Assembly (NCBI GenBank): GCA_025266875.1
Contig: JALLLT010000009.1
Location: 558,001 to 622,000 of the forward strand
Length of the DNA stretch: 64,000 nt
Source of the DNA: Fennellomyces sp. T-0311
Taxonomy: Eukaryota; Mucoromycota; Mucoromycetes; Mucorales; Lichtheimiaceae
Direction of reading: 5' to 3'
Under the pieces are notes generated by a model. The model saw only the letters and a program-made list of their open reading frames with translations, was not told the origin of the DNA and did no database searches. The translations under genes and the position numbers were made by a program. Below, piece by piece: positions 1-10,182 of this stretch (position 1 is its first letter; each line of letters starts with the position of its first letter).

Positions 1-1175
1 CATTAAACGATTGCCCTGAAGGCTGATCGTGTAACAAACATGGCTTTCGACGGTTAATATGGGTGTTGTGGATGCTATCTATGTCGTCCAACAGCTTCAA
101 ACTATACTGTGCCATCCTGGGCACGCATTGATACAGCAAGACACAATTTCGCAATATGCTAGTATGCTGGTCAAGTGCTCCGACAAACACATGCCTTCCT
201 TTTTTACTTTGACTTTCTACACACTTCAACTGCAAACGCTTAGTATACATGCGGACAGGATCTTATCTGACCCGATTTGTGAAGAACAACGCTATCTCAG
301 CACCATCGTTTTCGACCACGGCAGAAAGGCGAGTAAGCTTATTTTGTTTTGAATAAAAGCCACCGTATTATAGTTATGGCACTGTATAAACGCAAGCTCA
401 AGTATGTTCCTGCTGCATTTTACTTTGAAATCCTGGTCGTACCGCTCGCTGCACTTGCTGAATACAAATCACAGCATACAGCGTAATGCGGTTGCATCAC
501 ATGGCCCAGAACAAATAGCAGACACCCGATATTTATGCTTCATATCGAACAGTTTATCATGATGAGTATGTTTCTGCTACGCTTTGGGCGTGCCCGGTAC
601 GAGTTCGGTACGGTATGGTGCGGCTGGAAACCGCATAGTTCTTGCTGAGAACCACTGGCGGTGCTTTTGTTTTGAAAGGGTTGTGGCGTGCTCTTCTAGT
701 CAGTCTTAGGTTTGAGACCCTGATAGCCGTCAATGAGGGTCGACGGTGTAACAAACATAGGCAAAACAAAAAGACAGCTTTCAATGTTTCATATGGACAT
801 TGTCGGTGTTATCAATGTCGCGCTAAACAACTTTAAGCTATGCCGGTGCCACCCATGCAAACATCAGTCTCAACTTTTTTTATTTACGAACAGGAGACGA
901 TCAAAGTGTTCCGACGATCGCATGCCGTTTTTTTTTTACGTAGACTTTCAACGTGGGCAAAGAAACAAACATTCAAGACCTTTTATGTAGACTTTCAACG
1001 CGCACAAAGAAACAAACATTCAAGACCCTTCCTCACATCTCGCGATAGTTTTTTTTAAGTATCAACATAAAACAGATATTGTTTACAACGTGACAAAAAG
1101 CCTGTTTATTGAACAATTTACAAGTGCGTAGTATTTTTGGCCTAGATTCATATCTAGTGGATAAAGATCGCGGAT
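1..1175. other. Gene-poor 5' flank with diverged internal duplication
   Basis: No gene is recognised here. Two stretches about 720 bp apart look like diverged copies of one another. Both begin with the same 12-base word (tgtaacaaacat, at about 31 and 747). Both later contain a similar block (caagtgctccgac at about 174, caaagtgttccgac at about 903) followed by a T-run and a tttc-ended word. The short open frames in this stretch have no recognisable product. The pattern suggests decayed repeat DNA rather than coding sequence. Confidence 0.35.
940..1033. repeat. 47-bp direct tandem duplication (2 copies)
   Basis: Positions 940-986 and 987-1033 are near-identical 47-bp units that both start gtagactttcaacg and both contain aaagaaacaaacattcaaga. 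They differ at only a few bases, so the duplication is recent compared with the diverged repeat it sits in. Confidence 0.85.
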
Positions 1176-2614
1176 TTGATGAAAAACACACTTCATTATA
1201 TCCTGGTAACAATGTTAACAAAGGGGCAAGCATCTTGCCTGGTACTTGGCGATCAACCCACACCAGAAAACTGTATAGCCGCTCAGGAATACCTGAAAAA
1301 ATGTGGTTTGATTGCAGCATACTTACGCGGCGCTGACCCTTATACTCCCGTGGCAATTGGAATCAAGGTCTTGGAACGGGATCCTTTCAAGTTCTTGACG
1401 TATCCCGATTGTGGTATAAGTTTGTTGCTAGCATTAATTTTTTCAGGGATGAAGAATTTAACAATTATTTCTAGGCAACCAAGTGACAAACAGCTCCCAG
1501 CATCAAGTTTCAGTTCCCTCAGAAATTACAACAGCGAACAAGGAAACCATAACAGAGAACGTGGAAAGCACTATGGAGTACGAGACGTTGAACCCCCAGC
1601 CAGTGTCGTCAAAGCGAGCCGGGCAATCAGTGGTGATACCATTCACCTATGGCAAACTGTTCGAAATGATGGCAACCATTGGCACTACAATGAATCCGGG
1701 AAACGATGTCGTTTTCGAGGAGAAGGTGCTGACGTCCGAAGCAATCTACGAAACCATGGAGACAATTTTTCCGGATATGGCACGCTACTGCAAGACAGCA
1801 AACCAGCTGAACTACTGGCTTGGAAAAGAAGGTGTTTGGGGTCAAAGCAAAAAGTATCCAGTAAATGGAAAGCGAGTTGCTGCCAGAAAGATTTGGCTTA
1901 TTCGACCCGAGTTTCGTGGTAATAATAGGCTCCAATATTTGTGAATTACACTTGTTGACATGACATATAGATTTTGTAGCAGCAACCGAAGACACCCTCC
2001 CGGCTTACTGGAAACATTGCAAAGTTCAAGCAGCCGATTATGAAGTAATCGGCTACGCGCGCAAGTCAACCACCAGTGATACCGAAAATACTCGAGTATC
2101 ATTGCTGCAACTTATGGTCAATAAGTTGATATACCGTGGTTTGGCAGAAAAAGTTTTCGTGAGCCCGTATGCCGATGCAACCAGTGAAATTCAAACAAGG
2201 GACCATCAGAAGTACGCAATTTTAAATAAGTTAAAGTATTGCGATGGCAATATGAACGGTAAAATCTATATATCCATTAACAACTTACAATTACTGACAA
2301 CCTTTTAAAGACTTGATCAGGCGTCTCCACTGCCAACAAAAGAAGATCAGATTGGTAATCCTTGATTACGCCGGGTTAGCGACAAATGTTGAAGAGGTGA
2401 AACATTTTGTCAGGTATGTGGTATCTATAGATCCTCTAAAATTATCAATGAAGTAAAGATACTAATATGTCTTTCAAGTTCGTTCACCAACATTTGCGAG
2501 ATCGTAGTCGACCATGGCTTCAGAATCGAAGTGCTGACAAGACATGATTTGTTGGAAAACGAGGCAGCAAACAAGTTCAACTGCAGAGTTGCTCCGGCTC
2601 GTCGATCGAAGTAA
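1176..2614 (+). CDS. Five-exon protein with serine-recombinase-like core, possible Mucoromycota repeated family
   Basis: Joining 1176-1413, 1475-1918, 1971-2258, 2311-2413 and 2479-2614 gives a continuous frame of 402 residues; all introns are 52-65 bp with GT/AG ends. The C-terminal half reads VIGYARKST, then a helix with TRVSLLQLMV, then LVILDYAG, then EIVVDHG, ending CRVAPARRSK. The order YAR-x-S, hydrophobic strand with Asp, and further beta strands resembles the catalytic domain of serine recombinases (for example IS607 TnpA, YARVS...). However, the Arg residues normally following the conserved Asp (LDRLxR) are replaced by LDYAGLATN. From memory, similar proteins recur in Mucorales genomes without assigned function. 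The start codon is uncertain: Met at 1176 or a few codons later. Function unknown; recombinase activity is not claimed. Confidence 0.6.
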
Positions 2615-2639
2615 AGCGTGTTTGTTGTAATTGTAACGG

Positions 2640-4935
2640 ACTTGTCCGCATTTTTTTTTTACCTGTCCTGATCTTGTCCTGATCTTGTCTGCATCTTTCT
2701 TTTTGTCTGTGTTGATCTGTCCTAATCTTGTCTGCATCTTGTCCGCATCTTTTTTTTCGCCTGTGCTGATCTGTCTGCATCTTGTCCGCATCTTTTTTTT
2801 AGCCTGTCCTGATCTGTCCGCATCTTGTCCGCATCTTTTTTTCGCCTGTGCTGATCTGTCTGCATCTTGTCCGCATCTTTTTTTCGCCTGTGCTGATCTG
2901 TCCGCATCTTGTCCGCATCTTTTTTTTCGCCTGTCCTGATCTGTCTGCATCTTGTCCGCATCTTTTTTTCGCCTGTGCTGATCTGTCTGCATCTTGTCCG
3001 CATCTTTTTTTTAGCCTGTCCTGATCTGTCCGCATCTTGTCCGCATCTTTTTTTCGCCTGTGCTGATCTGTCTGCATCTTGTCCGCATCTTTTTTTCGCC
3101 TGTGCTGATCTGTCTGCATCTTGTCCGCATCTTTTTTTTAGCCTGTCCTGATCTGTCCGCATCTTGTCCGCATCTTTTTTACGCCTGTGCCTGATCTGTC
3201 TGCATCTTGTCCGCATCTTTTTTTCGCCTGTGCTGATCTGTCCGCATCTTGTCCGCATCTTTTTTTAACCTGTGCTGATCTGTCTGCATCTTGTCCGCAT
3301 CTTTTTTTCGCCTGTGCTGATCTGTCTGCATCTTGTCCGCATCTTTTTTTTTAGCCTGTCCTGATCTGTCCGCATCTTGTCCGCATCTTTTTTTCGCCTG
3401 TCCTGATCTGTCCGCATCTTGTCCGCATCTTTTTTTCGCCTGTGCTGATCTGTCCGCATCTTGTCCGCATCTTTTTTTCGCCTGTCCTGATCTGTCCGCA
3501 TCTTGTCCGCATCTTTTTTTCGCCTGTGCTGATCTGTCTGCATCTTGTCCGCATCTTTTTTTTAGCCTGTCCTGATCTGTCCGCATCTTGTCCGCATCTT
3601 TTTTTCGCCTGTGCTGATCTGTCTGCATCTTGTCCGCATCTTTTTTTCGCCTGTGCTGATCTGTCTGCATCTTGTCCGCATCTTTTTTTTAGCCTGTCCT
3701 GATCTGTCCGCATCTTGTCCGCATCTTTTTTTCGCCTGTGCTGATCTGTCTGCATCTTGTCCGCATCTTTTTTTTTAGCCTGTGCTGATCTGTCTGCATC
3801 TTGTCCGCATCTTTTTTTCGCCTGTGCTGATCTGTCTGCATCTTGTCCGCATCTTTTTTTCGCCTGTGCTGATCTGTCTGCATCTTGTCCGCATCTTTTT
3901 TTCGCCTGTGCTGATCTGTCTGCATCTTGTCCGCATCTTTTTTTCGCCTGTGCTGATCTGTCTGCATCTTGTCCGCATCTTTTTTTTAGCCTGTCCTGAT
4001 CTGTCCGCATCTTGTCCGCATCTTTTTTTCGCCTGTGCTGATCTGTCTGCATCTTGTCCGCATCTTTTTTTCGCCTGTGCTGATCTGTCTGCATCTTGTC
4101 CGCATCTTTTTTTTAGCCTGTCCTGATCTGTCCGCATCTTGTCCGCATCTTTTTTTCGCCTGTGCTGATCTGTCTGCATCTTGTCCGCATCTTTTTTTTA
4201 GCCTGTCCTGATCTGTCCGCATCTTGTCCGCATCTTTTTTTCGCCTGTGCTGATCTGTCTGCATCTTGTCCGCATCTTTTTTTCGCCTGTGCTGATCTGT
4301 CTGCATCTTGTCCGCATCTTTTTTTTAGCCTGTCCTGATCTGTCCGCATCTTGTCCGCATCTTTTTTTCGCCTGTGCTGATCTGTCTGCATCTTGTCCGC
4401 ATCTTTTTTTAGCCTGTCCTGATCTGTCCGCATCTTGTCCGCATCTTTTTTACGCCTGTGCCTGATCTGTCCGCATCTTTTTTACGCCTGTCCTGATCTG
4501 TCCGCATCTTGTCCGCATCTTTTTTACGCCTGTCCTGATCTGTCCGCATCTTGTCCGCATCTTTTTTTCGCCTGTCCTGATCTGTCCGCATCTTGTCCGC
4601 ATCTTTTTTTCGCCTGTCCTGATCTGTCCGCATCTTGTCCGCATCTTTTTTTCGCCTGTGCTGATCTGTCTGCATCTTGTCCGCATCTTTTTTTTTAGCC
4701 TGTCCTGATCTGTCCGCATCTTGTCCGCATCTTTTTTACGCCTGTGCCTGATCTGTCCGCATCTTTTTTACGCCTGTCCTGATCTGTCCGCATCTTGTCC
4801 GCATCTTTTTTTCGCCTGTCCTGATCTGTCCGCATCTTGTCCGCATCTTTTTTTCGCCTGTGCTGATCTGTCCGCATCTTGTCCGCATCTTTTTTACGCC
4901 TGTGCTGATCTGTCTGCATCTTGTCCGCATCTTTT
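2640..4935. repeat. 42-bp satellite array, about 54 units
   Basis: A head-to-tail array with a 42-bp period; 3819-3860 is a clean unit. Each unit has a pyrimidine-rich body with gatctgtctgcatcttgtcc and ends in a T7-T8 run. Two main variants alternate: one with cgcctgtgctgatctgtctg and one with agcctgtcctgatctgtccg. In 2970-4410 they often follow a B-A-A order. Shortened units lacking the second half occur near 4454 and 4740, within a block that recurs at a 286-bp offset. Because 42 is a multiple of three, long periodic open frames appear on both strands; they carry no sign of being genes. The array begins 25 bp after the stop codon of the upstream gene. Confidence 0.95.
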
Positions 4936-6917
4936 ACTGGTTTTTTTATACGTCTGCGACTTTAAGAGCGCTGGAGGATTCATTTCCGTAGCTGGCAATA
5001 ATACGGACAAGGCTATGGGAATGGTTTCTATAGGGATATTATATGGAGTTGCTATGGTGACTTTGTTGTCACGTTTTCTTTCACTACATAATTATTATTT
5101 ACATATGTATGTACGCGGAATTTTACGGTGATAGGCACGGGAATGTTGTTGATGAAACTGGAAGCTATGGGCCATATATTATCTAGGTGACGAAGAGCGC
5201 TTTGCTGTTGAAAACAATGCCTCACATACCAGCTATTAGGAAAGCTTCTTTTCAGAATCTTTTCGGCAGCAATCATGTCATCGTTAACGAATACAGGTAG
5301 ATAATCAAGTGATGAAGACGTTTATACGAGCATTTACAAGAAAAGTTCATTGGCTTGAAGTGTTATTCATCATTCTGTGGCAACCAAGTGCAGTCTTTCG
5401 CTTAAGCAAGGAGATTTTCACTCTCAAAACAGAGAAGATTAAGAGGGTTCGGCAATGGGATAAGACTGAGGTGGATCCTGAGACATTTATGGAACCACTT
5501 CGACCATACGGATTTTAACGTTTTCTACGTCGCATGCATCAATTTTGTTCACGACGGCATTACTGTTTTTTACGTGACGAGCATTTACTTTGTTCATGCA
5601 GATGACACCGTTGTAAGCACTCCGTTTATCGGTAATGATGGTGTTGTCAATTTCTTTGTGGTGTATACTCACACTTTTTCTGTGCTGAAATATCATTTTG
5701 AGCCAGACGCCAGACTGTATAACTTGTAACACTTTTCCAACATATCGTGAGCATCATACCCATTCCTTGCATGCTCAGCTTACTAGCTGTATGTTTCCGG
5801 GTCATTTTTCCGTCATTGTAAGCATCTCAGCTTGCAAGAGCCTCTCACCTTTGTGCTTCGGTTCGTTGGAGACTTATCCAATGTCATTAATCAACGAAGA
5901 AAACAATTTCTGTCCAAGGAAAGCTCACGTTTCGGAAAAGCACGATTGGTACCTACGATATTGACCGCTCGCTCGGGTGGGCATCCTGCCCAATTATGGT
6001 TTTGACCCCCTAATAGTGTGTTGGGGGGATATTTGCTGTTGATGGTAATTTTACCGATACTTGAGAGTAGCGATGAGATCCTGCGTAACCACGATACGCT
6101 TCGACGATCGATGCCATATCTGAATTCACCCATCCGATGGCATATGCATCAACCCGTATGCGCTCCAAGATCTTGAGCCGACATCCTCACACGACGTTCA
6201 TATCTCCATTACAAGAATAAGGTGTCTGAAAAAACACATTCGAGTTCTACCATGCTGTCAATGACAAGCGAACTGAGTGCTTACCTCCACACAAGCGAGT
6301 GAGTCTCCATACCTAATGAGTGTTGTATGTATCTTGCATGATTATTTTTTTCATACATATTTCCAACCAAAAAGCATCTGATCGAGCTACCGGAGCATAC
6401 ATTTGTCCTTTTGTTCGTTTCGTTGTGCTTTTGCTAAAATCTACTCGGAGCAAGCATCGGTGATGGTGTTGCTCGTTTTTCTTGTGAAACCATTCTGCAT
6501 GATATGCAAAACGGTTACTGCAAGTCATATAACAATGCTGAACGGTTGCGCATAGCATAGATACCCTATACATATTTTTTCATCAAGTGAACCTGGCACA
6601 GTTGAAAAGTTTTGAGCGTCAATTCGCTATATGGTACATAGGCTGTTTAGGCGGGACATGACATCTGCCCGCGACCTACCAGCGACTTAAGTGCAAGAAA
6701 ACGAATGGCTGAACTTCGGATTCTGCAGGTGTGAAGAACGGGGCTCTTCCAAAGGTATTCATCGCAAAACTTTCCGTTGCTCGCATCTTCGTTAACCAAT
6801 TTCCATGCTGAAGTGGGAAGGATACAAACTGCATCCCCTAATTATATTACGATGCGGTTATGTCTATACAGATACCCGCTAAAAGTACAAAAACAAATAG
6901 CCTACTTTTTATCCCAA
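4936..6917. other. Intergenic, no recognisable gene
   Basis: Only short open frames occur on either strand, without family motifs or plausible splice chains. At 5520-5610 two imperfect copies of a segment of about 50 bp (tctacgtcgcatgcatcaat and ttacgtgacgagcatttact) lie in tandem. The stretch may contain old, eroded repeats. I cannot assign a function to any part. Confidence 0.4.
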
Positions 6918-7796
6918 TCATCTGCTACGACTGCCACCAGGTCCATAGTTTTTCTTTCCCCAGTCGAAAGGAATGTACTTGTATTTGATCATATGCTTGA
7001 TTTGACGTCGCATGGTGATCGCAAACAGGATGCAAAAGTAGACGAGGAGAATCGGCCAGAACACGGGGATATCAAAGATGCTGAAGAAGCTACAGAAGAG
7101 AGCAATCGTGGTCGCCTTGGTTGCCGAATACCTTTTGTAACAACAATTGAGTCACCATGCAGCCAACACAGGGCAGGATTCACTTACCAGAATTTGAACT
7201 CTGGCAGTCTTCGGATGAATGGCTTGAATTCCTCATCAGCTTTGGTAGGCAGCGACGGTCCTTCCTCCATTTCAGTTTCCTGCGTGTCCAGTTCAACCGA
7301 CGGATCGAACTTGGGCGTTAAGAATGCCAAAAACAAGTTGAGCAGGTAAATGCCTAAAGAAACGACAACCCAACCACATAGCGTTAGATCCCATTCCCTT
7401 GCCCTCTTGGCCATGCTTTTCTTGTTCTTTACCCAGCGCATATCTAAGGAAAAAAAGAAAACCACTGTGAGACTGCCACGTGTTCAACCCAAAGCTAAAT
7501 TCCTGGGTACTTACGTGATGATGTACCATCCCTGTGCATACAGAATGCGAAGAATGAACAGCACAAGCAATACAGCAGTACCGATCCAACGGTACTGTAC
7601 GTGTGGCGTGGTATCATCTAGTATTCGTTGCCAGCGCTAATGGGAAGGAAGGGTGTTAGTGATTTAATCCGACTCCAAGGCATGGAAGGATCCCTGTGCC
7701 TTCCGGCCGTTTTCTGACCACTTTCACACATACTCTTTCTAACATAGCCTTTTGGGCGAGGAAGTTGCTCGTAGGCTCATCGTTTATATCGTCCAT
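6918..7796 (-). CDS. rer1: Rer1, ER retention/retrieval receptor
   Basis: Five exons (7734-7796, 7515-7636, 7433-7443, 7188-7353, 6918-7131) join to 191 residues, the usual Rer1 length. Family signatures are intact: [58 protein letters not shown] and [19 protein letters not shown]. Rer1 is a four-span membrane protein of the early Golgi that returns escaped ER membrane proteins in COPI vesicles. The third exon is only 11 nt and encodes the centre of TYALG; without it the frame is lost and the conserved motif is destroyed. The gene lies 132 bp upstream of the 3' end of the next minus-strand gene (metacaspase). Confidence 0.93.
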
Positions 7797-7928
7797 TTTG
7801 TACACAAGCGCTGCAAGAAGTGGTATAACGACTGGAAGATTCAAAGCCAGTTTCTTTTTTTTTGAAACAGTGTGCCTGTGATGTCAGCCAAACACTTGGC
7901 ATTTTTTTTTTTGATATTTTTACAAAAT

Positions 7929-9937
7929 TTAACAGACGAACTTCATGTTCACGTCGATTGGATGGGAGCAGTTCATCTGGGGTCTCTGAGAGTACTTGTC
8001 GCGCAGAATATCGCGCACACTGTTTAAGAGTTCCTGGTACGATTGGTTCGGGTTTTCGCGCAGTGTTGCTATGAAACATTTCAGTAACCACGCAGGGGCA
8101 AACAATGAAATACAACTTACTGGTAAATGCATAACTCATAGCACCGGTAGCCTTGCCAGCCTCTTGAGCATCTGCAGAAGTCTGATCATCTTTGCATCTA
8201 CGCAAAACGTGTTAGCCAACTCTTTCCTCAACTTATTCATAGAATGGATCAGCTTTCTCCTGTACCCTGAAAACATAACCACATCTGCGGCTGAGCTGTT
8301 GTTCTCGCGGTTCTCTTCATCCGTGTCGCGCGAGTTCATCAGCTGCTTGCCCAATGCCATCAACGAGGAGATGGCGCCTTCACGGTTACCCATCGCATAG
8401 GCTAGACCGGCTTCAAGTAATCCAGAACCAGCTTCCTTGAACATGTTTTGCTCTTTGATTGTACCCTTGGTAGAGTAAGTGTAAGGAAGATCCAAAGCAG
8501 TACCAGAATGACAACTGTCAAAGATGGCCGTCAAACGACATCCTTCTGGCAAAGGTCGAACCAACAAATCATGCATATCCTGTTATTTAAATGGATTAGT
8601 TGAATTTCTCCAGGTCTTTCCAGATTCCCTGCGCGTACATCGTCAATAATTTGGCCCGAAGTACCCTCATACTGGTCATGATCTACGGGATAGATGGTTT
8701 CATCATAGCCGTCATTCTCATCGCCAGATTCATCCTTGATCTATTATACCTCGACTTAGAAATAGTTCACCTTTGACTTTTATACCTTACAAATCCACCG
8801 TGGCCACTGAAATGGAAGAAGAATCTATATTTGTAATAGCGTCAGATAAAGTATATCGAAGAAATCTCAAGTTACTTACGAGTCATTTTCCTGTGCATCA
8901 TTAACGAGCCACTGCATAGCAGCAATGATATTGGCGCGTGTAGGAATCATTTTCGGGTTTTCTTGATCATCGGTAAGGATGACCATATCTTGCTATAACG
9001 ATTACACAGAATTAGACTACATATACGCTGCCGCCATGCGCATATTCTCTTACCTCTTGGAATCCATACAATGTTATCAGGAAATCCTTGATATTGTGGA
9101 CATCGTTGATCTTTCGAAACCCTAAATTTAGAAACCTTCTCACCCCTTACGCACATTTCAAACTTACACAGCCTAAAAAATAAAGCGTTTAGTTTCATGC
9201 ATTTGCTTATTGTCATCCTTTGCTATTACCACTCAATTCGGCATCTGTTCCGAAATAATTGATACCAATGAGCAAAGCCCGTTTTCGGCCACGACCTAAA
9301 TTGTAATAATAAGCTCCATGGTCCCGACTCTCATTTAAAATGACGTACAATCGGACAATTTGTAATGGAGATTCTGGTTCGCCATGCCAGGCTTGACTTT
9401 GAGGAAAAATTCGCCGTTGTCATGCTGTTCGGTAAAAGTGTTTTCATCGTCATCGTCGTGAGCCCTTGTCATACCGCCGCCGTATTGGTCTAAAAGGTAA
9501 TATGTGTAACCGGTTGAACGGGATGCGCCAAGCCCGCCTTTTTTTCGCTCTTTCTTACCTGGATATGAAGACTGCTGGACAGGCGGTGGATAACCATATT
9601 GTGATTGTTGTTGATATCCATCGGGAGGTCCGTAGCCGCCGTCTGGAGGCCCGTAGCCACCGTCAGGAGGTCCATAACCATCAGATGGTGGCGGTGGTGG
9701 CGGTGGATATCCACCATAACCACCATAGCCAGGCTGAGGCATACCGCCGTAACCGCCGTAACCGCCGTCAGGAGCACCGTACTGTTAGCGTGTCGTCAGT
9801 CAACTCCGTTCTGCCCTGGATTTAGTATTCAATGTTACCCCATGGCCGCCATATTGTGGTGGAGGATATCCAGGGGGTGGGCCGTCTGATGGAGGTGGTG
9901 GGGGATATCCTTGCTGGTAATAGTAGCCGTCCGACAT
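7929..9937 (-). CDS. Type I metacaspase (caspase-like cysteine protease)
   Basis: About 12 exons. The N-terminus is a Pro/Gly/Tyr-rich prodomain ([16 protein letters not shown] and three [12 protein letters not shown] repeats), typical of type I metacaspases. The p20 domain follows: [20 protein letters not shown], then the [12 protein letters not shown] motif, HFSGHGG with the catalytic His, [11 protein letters not shown], and [16 protein letters not shown] with the catalytic Cys. The p10 part has [12 protein letters not shown] and the end [12 protein letters not shown]. Family members are Ca2+-dependent, Arg/Lys-specific proteases involved in ageing, stress and protein quality control. One exon (9169-9173) is only 5 nt and supplies the GC of GCINDV. 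Both catalytic residues are present, so an active enzyme is expected. Confidence 0.92.
9169..9173 (-). other. 5-nt micro-exon of the metacaspase gene
   Basis: On the minus strand TTTTTTAG precedes the five bases GCTGT and GTAAGTTT follows them. The preceding exon ends ...GAATTGAGTG and the next starts ATCAACGATGTC at 9110. Joining all three gives ELS-GC-INDV, which matches the conserved block of fungal metacaspases. Skipping the five bases shifts the frame. Confidence 0.8.
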
Positions 9938-10182
9938 AATGTGAAGAAGAAACGAGTATAACCATGCATCGGCGTCCGAGCTTAAAAAAAGTAACACTCG
10001 TCATCAAAGTCACAGTCAGAGCTTAACTTGCACTGCAGCTCTTGTGTCACCATACCATTCACAGCCCATGCAGGAAACAGTAGCTTTGTCAACTTGGGTC
10101 TTTATTGTGTTACGCAACATTATGCTTCACATATACAGCAAAGATTATTGACGCTAGTGGTCGAAGCTTCCATAATGTCCAT

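Noticed and set aside
2474..4930. Many long overlapping open frames with a 14-residue period on both strands
   Set aside because: They follow automatically from a 42-bp unit (divisible by three) lacking stops in several frames. They lie in all phases at once and have no independent coding sign.
2640..4935. Possible CRISPR array
   Set aside because: Units are contiguous near-identical repeats without unique spacers, in a eukaryotic genome.
9490..9825. Plus-strand and alternative minus-strand frames over the proline-rich region
   Set aside because: They are shadows of the metacaspase prodomain, whose frame continues into the conserved protease domain.
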